Position numbers and translations under genes: made by a program
The notes under the pieces: generated by a model
What the model was told of the DNA's origin: nothing
Seen by the model: only the letters and a program-made list of their open reading frames with translations
The model's database searches: none
Shown here: piece after piece, positions 4,866 through 10,649 of the stretch
Numbering within the stretch: position 1 is the first letter of the stretch
How the letters are laid out: each line of letters begins with the position of its first letter
Source of the DNA: Patescibacteria group bacterium UBA3458
Lineage (GTDB): Bacteria; Patescibacteriota; Minisyncoccia; Phycocordibacterales; UBA2100
Direction: 5' to 3'
Length of the DNA stretch: 16,085 bases
NCBI GenBank assembly: GCA_002378745.1
Contig: DFRR01000002.1
Span: forward strand, 17,924 to 34,008

Positions 4866-5627
4866 ATGACAGATGAACATGTACATCCGGTGCGCGCTCT
4901 CGGACCGGAGTTTGAAGTAAAACGTGACTCAAATAAGAAAAATGTGTGCTACGAACACGGATCGCTGCCACATCGCGTCGACTTGTATATCGAGAAGATG
5001 CTTCATGACCGAGCGGCACGAATGGAAGACGAGCTACTCGAGGGTTTCCATGCTATCCGCAGCTTCCCAAAATCAGTAACTTTTTTTGGCTCAGCACGAT
5101 TTGATAGCAACCATCCGTATTATCAAAAAGCGAAACGTATCAGCGCACGCATTTGTAAGGAGGGTTACGCGGTTATCACTGGCGGTGGTCCCGGCATTAT
5201 GGCGGCAGGCAACGAGGGCTCTCGTGCATCATGTCAACAAGCGGTTGGGTTCAACATTGAACTTCCGATGGAGCAGAACATAAACGAGCACGTAACCCAC
5301 GGTGTGAACTTCTACTACTTCTTCACACGAAAAGTATCGCTCTTCTTCTCTGCCGAAGCATACCTGTTCTTCCCTGGTGGGTTCGGTACACTCGATGAAT
5401 TCTTTGAACTCGTAACACTTATGCAGACAGAAAAGCTCCCGTGTGTGCCAACTATTTTGGTTGGTTCAGAGTTTTGGAACCCGATATTGGATACGGTAGA
5501 AACAGTACTACTTGATCGATTCAAGACTATTTCTCCTGAGGACTTACATCTGTTCAAGGTAATTGATGATGAAGACGAGATTCTCGACATCGTAAAAAAG
5601 GCACCCCTTCGCGACGAGTATAAATAA
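4866..5627 (+). CDS. LOG/TIGR00730 family Rossmann-fold protein, 253 aa
   Basis: Rossmann-fold protein of the lysine-decarboxylase-like family that includes LOG phosphoribohydrolases, which release a free base from a nucleoside 5'-monophosphate. The diagnostic motifs are GGGPGIMAAGNEG (106-118) for phosphate binding and PGGFGTLDEFFE (170-181), with an RK pair at 155-156 in the active site. The N-terminal ~65 residues are an extra charged segment seen in longer members. In bacteria such proteins may hydrolyse nucleotides generally; cytokinin activation is not implied here. The start at 4866 is set by the TATAAT box. Single-gene unit: divergent neighbour upstream, strong terminator at 5645-5676 downstream. 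Confidence 0.9.
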   Translation: MTDEHVHPVRALGPEFEVKRDSNKKNVCYEHGSLPHRVDLYIEKMLHDRAARMEDELLEGFHAIRSFPKSVTFFGSARFDSNHPYYQKAKRISARICKEGYAVITGGGPGIMAAGNEGSRASCQQAVGFNIELPMEQNINEHVTHGVNFYYFFTRKVSLFFSAEAYLFFPGGFGTLDEFFELVTLMQTEKLPCVPTILVGSEFWNPILDTVETVLLDRFKTISPEDLHLFKVIDDEDEILDIVKKAPLRDEYK

Positions 5628-5644
5628 ACTGGAGTAGCACAAAC

Positions 5645-5676
5645 AAAAACACCCGCCAACAGGCGGGTGTTTTTTT
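5645..5676. terminator. Bidirectional terminator between convergent LOG-type and DUF4349-like genes
   Basis: Arms AAAAACACCCGCC and GGCGGGTGTTTTT around an AACA loop, 14 pairs in all, with T runs on both strands. It sits 17 nt after the plus-strand stop and 18 nt after the minus-strand stop. Confidence 0.92.
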
Positions 5677-5694
5677 CTCTGGAGAGAGTGTTCG

Positions 5695-6852
5695 TTACAT
5701 TGACGAGTTATTTCCGAAGGTATTTGTTTCTTTCATGTCCGGTTCCCACTTCCAGATGCGTCGAATCACTACCCATGCAACCTTTGCAAAGATAGTAAGT
5801 CCGAGTACGAGAAGTGCCCCGTAGATAACGAACTGTACGGCACCAAGAACAAATGCGATGAGACCGAGTGTGAGCGCAAGGAGTGTGCCGTTGATGTCAG
5901 CCGCAAGTTGCTGAATGCGCTGCTTCCACTGGTCAGCAAACTGCTCACCATCGAAGTAGGTGACCTTCGCTACGGATACGTAGAAGTGTGCGTATTCAAT
6001 CTGCTCAATTTGGTTTCCTCGATTCTTTGTCAGACGATCAATGCGCTCTTGTGTGTCGAGCACTTGCTGTGTGAGGCGATCGATTGTGGCAATCTTGTTG
6101 TTAATGACCTCAGCAAGTGTTGCAGTATCTCCTTCGCGGGTTGCCTGCGCAATTAAGCTGTTGAATGACGCTTCCGCTTGGTTAAGTGTTTCACTTGTTG
6201 ACTCAAGTCGACGTTCCAACATTGCGAGTTCACTGTCGGTGTACTCGATACTGCGCTCAATGGTACTGGTATCAATGTTGAAGTCACGCGGGTTAAGCTC
6301 CTGGAGCTTGGTGATGATTTCTTCTTCATGTTCTACCTCTGCACGGAAATTGTAGTTACACCAACGATCGTTCTCGTTTGAGTTGTCGAAGACCACGTAC
6401 TCAAGTGGCTTGAGCCCACTGATTGCAGCACACGTTTCTTCAAACTTACGTGTTTCGTAGTGTGCATTATAATCTCGACGCTCATATTCTTCAGCGTCGG
6501 GACCACCTCCGAGTGTCGGTGCTGGCATATAGCTTGATTCAGCGTACATCATCATGTCGTTTGCTACTGTCGAGCCCCTTCCCATTGCCATTTTCGTATT
6601 CATCACGGTGTCAATTCCAAGCGCACCACCGATGCCGCCCATAACTTGTTCAACAACACCGTAGTTGTTGCTGCCGTCCATGGTGTAATAGTCGTCACGA
6701 CCACTCATGCCAAACACGCCTTTAGCAACCGTGCTAAGTACGCTCACTACGATCGAGAGTGCAATAACGATAACAACAATCGCCACTGCCGCTTTAACGA
6801 TTGATTTGAGCGACCAATCAAAGTTAGTAATCTGCTCTTTTAATGAATGCAT
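5695..6852 (-). CDS. DUF4349-like membrane protein with coiled coil, 385 aa
   Basis: ATG at 6852. Architecture: short cytoplasmic start, membrane helix (about 18-45), Gly/Met-rich extracytoplasmic segment, a small alpha/beta part with two cysteines (C141, C165) that could form a disulfide, a long coiled coil (about 200-285, with many Glu, Leu, Arg), a short HFYVSVAKVTYF strand segment, then two membrane helices (about 323-364) and a basic cytoplasmic end. The layout of a small domain, coiled coil and closing membrane helix matches DUF4349 (PF14257); function unknown, probably an envelope protein. Its promoter is an extended -10 about 31 nt upstream. It ends at a terminator shared with the LOG-type gene. 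Confidence 0.75.
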   Translation of the reverse strand: MHSLKEQITNFDWSLKSIVKAAVAIVVIVIALSIVVSVLSTVAKGVFGMSGRDDYYTMDGSNNYGVVEQVMGGIGGALGIDTVMNTKMAMGRGSTVANDMMMYAESSYMPAPTLGGGPDAEEYERRDYNAHYETRKFEETCAAISGLKPLEYVVFDNSNENDRWCNYNFRAEVEHEEEIITKLQELNPRDFNIDTSTIERSIEYTDSELAMLERRLESTSETLNQAEASFNSLIAQATREGDTATLAEVINNKIATIDRLTQQVLDTQERIDRLTKNRGNQIEQIEYAHFYVSVAKVTYFDGEQFADQWKQRIQQLAADINGTLLALTLGLIAFVLGAVQFVIYGALLVLGLTIFAKVAWVVIRRIWKWEPDMKETNTFGNNSSM

Positions 6853-6883
6853 AAAATATAGATTATTTACACGATATATAATA

Positions 6884-6892
6884 AGTATAGCA
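6884..6892 (-). promoter_or_regulatory. Extended -10 promoter of the DUF4349-like gene
   Basis: Minus-strand TGCTATACT, the same nonamer as at 1667-1675. Transcription should start near 6876, leaving an A/T-rich leader of ~24 nt without an SD. Confidence 0.5.
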
Positions 6893-6953
6893 TGCTGCGT
6901 TGTGCATGTTTCCTATTATGACGAATGCGTCGAGCCTCTCTTACCGCATGCTG

Positions 6954-6981
6954 TTGCGACAGTTTTCGAGACTGCTACACT
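6954..6981 (+). promoter_or_regulatory. Promoter and leaderless start of the AI-2E family gene
   Basis: TTGCGA (6954-6959), 16-nt spacer, TACACT preceded by TGC (extended -10). The hexamer ends 6 nt before ATG at 6988, so the transcript should begin at the start codon. Confidence 0.5.
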
Positions 6982-6987
6982 TACCGC

Positions 6988-8037
6988 ATGCATTTTAAAA
7001 CACTACAAACAGGTTTGTTTATTAGTCTTCTCGTTGCTGCAACGACACTCTTTGGTTGGCTTATCCATGAATATATTCTCTCAATATTCTGGGCAACGGT
7101 GCTCGCGATACTTTTTTACCCGGCGTATCAGCGTCTTTATGTATATACAAAAGAGCGTGCAGCGCTGGCATCCTTGTTGACCATCGGCTTTATCCTTATC
7201 GTGGTACTCGTACCATTGTTTATACTCGGCTCGCTCGTGGTGAAAGAAACAGTGGCACTCTATACGCAATTCGCGCAAGACGATGGTGCATCCAGCATCC
7301 TACTGATACAAGCACAACAACTGCTGGTGCCACTTGAACAATTTGGTGTTGATGTGCCAACAATCCAAAATGAAGTACTTACGTTCGCAAAAAGCTTCAG
7401 TACACAAGCGGGCAATTATGCACTCGAAGCAGGTCGTGCCACATTACAAACCGTTATCGCAACACTCCTCATGCTCTACATTCTTTTCTTCACCTTGCGT
7501 GACGGAAAAGCGATCATTCTGCGCGTACAACAGGCACTACCGCTTGGTAATGTAAAGGAAGAGATGTTGTTCCGACGCTTTACTGCCATCGTGCGAGCAA
7601 TGTTTAAGGGGACATTCATCATTGCACTTATTCAAGGTGTACTGGGTGGCATTCTCTTTGCACTTGTTGGCGTGCAAGGCGCCGCGCTCTGGGCGTTTGT
7701 TATGGGGATCTTCGCCCTCATTCCCGCAGTAGGACCAGCTATTGTATGGCTCCCAGTTGGGTTATTGTTGCTCTTCTCCGGTAGCGTCTGGCAGGGTGTC
7801 GCGGTACTTGCTTTTGGCACCATTGTCATTAGTCTAGTTGATAACTTGCTTCGCCCATTCTTGGTTGCCAAAGACACCGAAATGCCTGACGTGCTTATCT
7901 TACTTTCGGTACTCGGTGGACTTACCCTATTCGGTATTGCCGGACTCATCATTGGGCCGGTTATTACGGCATTCTTCCTCTCGATGTGGCAGCTTTTTGA
8001 GCACGACTACGCTACTGAGCTGAAGATACACGGGTAG
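6988..8037 (+). CDS. AI-2E family transporter (PF01594), 349 aa
   Basis: A multi-helix inner-membrane permease of the AI-2E transporter family (YdiK/PerM/TqsA-like). Two N-terminal helices (about 9-27 and 30-46), another at about 60-84, a soluble middle region (about 88-150), then four or five helices. The signatures are LMLYILFFTLRDG in the middle, GTFIIALIQGVLGGILF, FALIPAVGPAIVWLPVGLLLL, and the LVDNLLRPFLV segment near the end. Family members export small molecules or ions; the substrate here cannot be told. ATG 6988 is chosen over an in-frame codon at 6925 because the family starts with the first helix and because the extended -10 lies 6 nt before 6988. Terminator at 8104-8130. Confidence 0.92.
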   Translation: MHFKTLQTGLFISLLVAATTLFGWLIHEYILSIFWATVLAILFYPAYQRLYVYTKERAALASLLTIGFILIVVLVPLFILGSLVVKETVALYTQFAQDDGASSILLIQAQQLLVPLEQFGVDVPTIQNEVLTFAKSFSTQAGNYALEAGRATLQTVIATLLMLYILFFTLRDGKAIILRVQQALPLGNVKEEMLFRRFTAIVRAMFKGTFIIALIQGVLGGILFALVGVQGAALWAFVMGIFALIPAVGPAIVWLPVGLLLLFSGSVWQGVAVLAFGTIVISLVDNLLRPFLVAKDTEMPDVLILLSVLGGLTLFGIAGLIIGPVITAFFLSMWQLFEHDYATELKIHG

Positions 8038-8103
8038 ACGAAAATGAGTTGATAGATGGTAATGGATAGTTGATAGCGACGACAAAGTCCATAGCTCCTC
8101 TCT

Positions 8104-8133
8104 AAAACCTTCAATCGATTGAAGGTTTTTAGT
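8104..8133 (+). terminator. Terminator after the AI-2E gene (perfect palindrome)
   Basis: A 26-bp perfect palindrome with 13-nt arms, AAAACCTTCAATC / GATTGAAGGTTTT, then a short T tract. It lies 67 nt after the stop. The 67 nt before it hold only a repeated GTTGATAG (8048 and 8069). Confidence 0.7.
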
Positions 8134-8159
8134 TTCTGCCATAGTAACGACTAGCGTCC

Positions 8160-8184
8160 AATTCAGACATCCGATGTCTGAATT
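8160..8184. repeat. Perfect inverted repeat, 11-bp arms, 3-nt spacer
   Basis: AATTCAGACAT ccg ATGTCTGAATT. There is no T tract on either side, so it is not a usual terminator. Confidence 0.85.
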
Positions 8185-8202
8185 CGGGGTAGCAGACATG
8201 TG

Positions 8203-8236
8203 TAAATCACCAAAATGGGCCCATTTTGCTGATTTA
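8203..8236. repeat. 34-bp palindrome, 16 of 17 positions paired
   Basis: Centred on GGGCCC: the inner 18 bp, CAAAATGGGCCCATTTTG, are perfectly symmetric and are extended by TAAATCA/TGATTTA beyond a single C-C mismatch. There is no T tract on either side. Confidence 0.85.
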
Positions 8237-8277
8237 TCGTTACCCACCTGAGTGCGTATAGACGGCGTGCATATTGA

Positions 8278-8306
8278 TTGCAACAGACCCATTACCGTGG
8301 TATATT
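8278..8306 (+). promoter_or_regulatory. infC operon promoter
   Basis: TTGCAA (4/6), exactly 17 nt, TATATT (5/6) preceded by TGG (extended -10). Transcription should start at about 8313, the first base of the hairpin in front of infC. Confidence 0.65.
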
Positions 8307-8312
8307 TTGTGC

Positions 8313-8336
8313 ACGCCCAACGGGGCGTTTCTTTTG
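8313..8336 (+). promoter_or_regulatory. Hairpin at the predicted 5' end of the infC mRNA
   Basis: ACGCCC AACG GGGCGT is a 6-bp perfect stem with a tetraloop, followed by TTTCTTTTG and then the infC ATG at 8339. It looks like a minimal terminator but lies directly at the predicted transcription start, so mRNA protection or control of infC translation is more likely. No SD is present between it and the ATG. Confidence 0.55.
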
Positions 8337-8338
8337 TA

Positions 8339-8896
8339 ATGCAGGACGAAGTACGAATCAATGAAAGCATACGTGTACCGGAGGTACGCGTTGTGGGTGC
8401 TGATGGCGAAAATCTCGGCGTTATGTCCACCAAGGATGCTTTCAAGCGTGCTCAGGAGCTAGGACTTGACCTTATTGAGGTTTCTCCAAAGGCGAACCCG
8501 CCTGTTGCCCGCATCGGCGACTACGGAAAGTACAAGTACGAGCTGAAAAAGAAAGAGAAGGAGATAAAGTCCAAGGCCCACGTTACTGAAACCAAAGTGA
8601 CACAGGTTAAAATCGGCACCGGAGAGGGTGACCTACGTCGTAAGGCGGCTAAAGTGAGCGAATGGCTCGCTGACGGTCATCGAGTTAAAGTAGACCTCTT
8701 TCTCTGGGGACGATACAAGTATATGGAGTTTGGCTTTCTTAAAGAACGCCTCGAGCGGTTCCTTGCAATCGTCTCTGAATCGTTTAAGATAGCCGACGAC
8801 ATCAAGAAGAGTCCGAAAGGGCTTTCGGTCACCATCGAACCAGACAAAAGCGGTAAAAGCGGTGGTCCAAAGAAACAAGACGATGAAAACAAATAA
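8339..8896 (+). CDS. infC: Translation initiation factor IF-3
   Basis: IF-3, 185 aa, binds the 30S subunit and helps select the initiator tRNA and start codon. N-terminal domain: INESIRVPEVRVVGADGENLGV and DLIEVSPKANPPVARIGDYGKYKYE (consensus PPVCKIMDYGKYKYE). A Lys/Glu-rich linker helix follows, then the C-terminal domain with GEGDLRRKAAKVSEWLADGHRVKVDLFLWGR. The C-terminal consensus FRGRE is altered to LWGRY. ATG 8339 is chosen because the family starts about six residues before INE; an in-frame ATG at 8252 lies upstream of the promoter. Unlike the enteric AUU start this is a normal ATG. First gene of infC-rpmI-rplT; its end overlaps rpmI by 14 nt. Confidence 0.97.
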   Translation: MQDEVRINESIRVPEVRVVGADGENLGVMSTKDAFKRAQELGLDLIEVSPKANPPVARIGDYGKYKYELKKKEKEIKSKAHVTETKVTQVKIGTGEGDLRRKAAKVSEWLADGHRVKVDLFLWGRYKYMEFGFLKERLERFLAIVSESFKIADDIKKSPKGLSVTIEPDKSGKSGGPKKQDDENK

Positions 8897-9068
8897 ATCA
8901 TACACGAAGCGACTGCGCGTTACTAAAAACGGCAAGATTATTGCTCGTAAGGCTGGTCAAAACCACTTTAATGCGAAGACGAGCAGCAGTACGAAAATGG
9001 CACACCGTCGAACCCGTACTATTACGATGACCAACAAGGAACGTGGACGATTTCTTCCTGGAAAATAA
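8883..9068 (+). CDS. rpmI: 50S ribosomal protein L35
   Basis: L35, 61 aa, a small very basic protein of the 50S subunit. The start MKTNKSYTKRLRVTKNGKI and the ARKAGQNHFNAKTSSSTK segment match the family (KTHKGAAKRFKVTGTGK, RRKAGKSHLLTKKSS). ATG 8883 is chosen over an in-frame codon at 8862 because L35 begins at this point. The start lies inside the end of infC (14-nt overlap), which suggests translational coupling in place of an SD. The C-terminus ends GRFLPGK instead of the usual LLPY-like end. Confidence 0.95.
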   Translation: MKTNKSYTKRLRVTKNGKIIARKAGQNHFNAKTSSSTKMAHRRTRTITMTNKERGRFLPGK

Positions 9069-9077
9069 TAAAATTAT

Positions 9078-9422
9078 ATGGCACGAGTAAAACGAGGAAC
9101 AACATCACTCAAGACGCGCAAGAATGTATTGCAGCGTGTAAAAGGTTACCAATTCGGCCGCTCAAAGAAAGAGCGTCAAGCATATGACGCTATTGCGCAC
9201 GCGGGAAACCATGCATTTGCACACCGTCGACAAAAAAAGAACGATTTTCGTCAGCTCTGGAATGTTCGCTTGAATGCAGCGCTTCGCCCGCTTGGTTTTT
9301 CATACAGCACATTCATTGATGCACTCAAAAAGAAAGGGAGTGCCCTCGACCGTAAAGTGCTCTCACAGATTGCACACGAGGCACCTGAGAGTTTCAAGCG
9401 CATCACTGAAGCAGTAAAGTAA
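9078..9422 (+). CDS. rplT: 50S ribosomal protein L20
   Basis: L20, 114 aa, binds 23S rRNA early in 50S assembly. MARVKRGTTSLKTRKNVLQRVKGYQFGRSKKERQAYDA is the basic N-terminal extension; FRQLWNVRLNAALRPLGFSYSTFIDALKKKGSALDRKVLSQIA is the conserved globular part, with the length as usual. It starts 9 nt after rpmI with no SD. Last gene of the operon, with a strong terminator a few bases after its stop. L20 represses this operon in other bacteria by binding a leader RNA; no long leader is predicted here. Confidence 0.97.
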   Translation: MARVKRGTTSLKTRKNVLQRVKGYQFGRSKKERQAYDAIAHAGNHAFAHRRQKKNDFRQLWNVRLNAALRPLGFSYSTFIDALKKKGSALDRKVLSQIAHEAPESFKRITEAVK

Positions 9423-9424
9423 TC

Positions 9425-9452
9425 AAAAAATCCGCCTCTCGGCGGGTTTTTT
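9425..9452. terminator. Bidirectional terminator between rplT and the convergent operon
   Basis: Arms AAAAAATCCGCC and GGCGGGTTTTTT around TCTC (one G-U pair). The T runs on both strands mean it can also end the VanY operon arriving from the right. Confidence 0.92.
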
Positions 9453-9481
9453 AGTTATAGATAGTATGTGCTCAAAAAGCA

Positions 9482-9748
9482 TTATAAACCCACAGCAATT
9501 CCATACAGTGCCAAAAGCGCTATGAGTGCCCAGGCGATATTGAGTGCAACGACCGGATACGAGTGCGTGCGTGCCGCAGAGTACAATAATGACACAGCGC
9601 CAACTAAGTTAATGCACTGGTAGCTTACGGTGTGCGGAAAGAGCCACTCTCCACTCACACCAGCGTAGGCGACAAGTATACACGCCATGCCAAACCACCC
9701 TATCAGCTCGTGTGGTTCATCAAACATAGTAAGGAATCTTCGTACCAT
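9482..9748 (-). CDS. CBU_0592-like small membrane protein, 88 aa
   Basis: ATG at 9748, 6 nt after the VanY stop, so the two are one operon. Three hydrophobic segments (about 15-30, 41-58 and 66-86). The pattern IGWFGMACILVAYAGVSG, then YQCINLVGAVSLLYSA, then YPVVALNIAWALIALLALY fits the small hydrophobic family known by the Coxiella name CBU_0592; its function is unknown. An internal Met at residue 8 (just before DEPHELIGW) is an alternative start that would align better with the family, but neither start has an SD. Confidence 0.75.
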   Translation of the reverse strand: MVRRFLTMFDEPHELIGWFGMACILVAYAGVSGEWLFPHTVSYQCINLVGAVSLLYSAARTHSYPVVALNIAWALIALLALYGIAVGL

Positions 9749-9754
9749 ACCCGT

Positions 9755-10645
9755 TTATCGTGCAAACATCTCAAGACGATATGCGTTGATGTCGCGCTGT
9801 GCCCAGTCGTAGAAGTGTGCGTTCGCCTCATGTAAATCTCCGGCAAGTGCTGTACCAACAAAACGCCAGTGCCACGGCTCGAAGGCGTAATATGTGTTCT
9901 CCTTAGGGTACGAGAGCACAAAACCGTACTCATGTGCGTGTGCGCGTAACCATGCGTATTCCGGCGTGTCTTTGAATGCTTCTAGGTCACCACCGTGCGT
10001 GGTGTTTGAAATATCGACAGTTGTCCCTAACTGATGTTCAGAGTAGCCTTGGTCGGCAACGAATTGGTTCGATATCGTAGTGCCGTAGGTAACGGAGTGG
10101 TTGTGCTTAAGCTGCTCCTGGTATCCGTATGAACGGTATGCTGATACGATTCGCGGGTTCAGCCCTTGAGACTCCATAGCGTTGAGCATATCAATGAGAA
10201 ACGGTGCTACTTCCGACTTAATCTGCAAATACTGTTCTGACATTACAAACTCGCTCGGAATATACGATAACGTGTCAGGAACGTAATGCTCGTTGAGGAA
10301 ATACACCTTCGAATACTTTGCGAGTAGCTCCTCGTCTGCCTCTTCCAGCTTCTTTATGTCGTCGATTGTCTTGCTGGCAGCTTCAATCATGGTGCGCATT
10401 TGTGAAAAATCATACGATGTATCACTTGATTGCTGGCGGAAAATGCGGATGAGTTCCTTGTGTACCTCTACTTCCTCCTCTTTTTGTCGTACCACCTCGG
10501 CAAGATCAGCAGCTTGCGTATGTGCGTGTATCAACTCTTGTTCTACCTGTTGCAGTCGTACATACATGAAATATGTTGTAGCTGCAGATCCAACGGTGAG
10601 TAGTACAAGAATACCAAGTGCGATGATGTAGCTTCGTGTATGCAT
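9755..10645 (-). CDS. D-alanyl-D-alanine carboxypeptidase, VanY-like (peptidase M15B), 296 aa
   Basis: A membrane-anchored peptidoglycan carboxypeptidase that trims the terminal D-Ala of stem peptides outside the membrane. One N-terminal membrane helix (about 6-28), a coiled-coil stalk (about 30-112), then the M15 domain. Zinc and catalytic residues are visible: SAYRSY (168-173), SEHQLGTTVD (202-211, H204 and D211 as metal ligands), and EPWHWR (256-261, E256 general base, H259 third ligand). The start at 10645 is chosen because it gives a clean signal-anchor and lies 4 nt after the nuclease stop; an upstream in-frame start at 10702 would sit inside that gene. Housekeeping wall remodelling is likelier than vancomycin resistance, since no VanA/H/X-like genes are nearby. 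Confidence 0.93.
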   Translation of the reverse strand: MHTRSYIIALGILVLLTVGSAATTYFMYVRLQQVEQELIHAHTQAADLAEVVRQKEEEVEVHKELIRIFRQQSSDTSYDFSQMRTMIEAASKTIDDIKKLEEADEELLAKYSKVYFLNEHYVPDTLSYIPSEFVMSEQYLQIKSEVAPFLIDMLNAMESQGLNPRIVSAYRSYGYQEQLKHNHSVTYGTTISNQFVADQGYSEHQLGTTVDISNTTHGGDLEAFKDTPEYAWLRAHAHEYGFVLSYPKENTYYAFEPWHWRFVGTALAGDLHEANAHFYDWAQRDINAYRLEMFAR

Positions 10646-10649
10646 ATTT

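Larger units (their letters stand above)
8134..8277. other. Gene-free stretch with two large palindromes
   Basis: From the AI-2E stop (8037) to the infC start (8339) there is no convincing ORF. This part, between the terminator and the infC promoter, holds inverted repeats at 8160-8184 and 8203-8236 and a third CAGACAT copy at 8193-8199. No tRNA fold or known riboswitch was recognised. It is either a DNA-level element or an unrecognised small RNA. Confidence 0.6.

Noticed and set aside
8048..8076. GTTGATAG repeated at 8048 and 8069
   Set aside because: Only an 8-bp repeat in a short A/T-rich stretch after the AI-2E stop; within chance expectation for similar local composition.
8313..8336. 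Hairpin before infC as a true Rho-independent terminator of AI-2E read-through
   Set aside because: AI-2E already has a terminator at 8104-8133, and the hairpin begins at the predicted infC start. Not excluded, but the less likely reading.
8252..8338. Longer IF-3 with a start at 8252
   Set aside because: The extra 29 residues are not IF-3-like and the start lies upstream of the infC promoter at 8278-8306.
9755..10645. Vancomycin resistance determinant
   Set aside because: The M15B domain is VanY-like, but no VanH/A/X or regulator genes accompany it; it sits in an operon with a nuclease and a small membrane protein.
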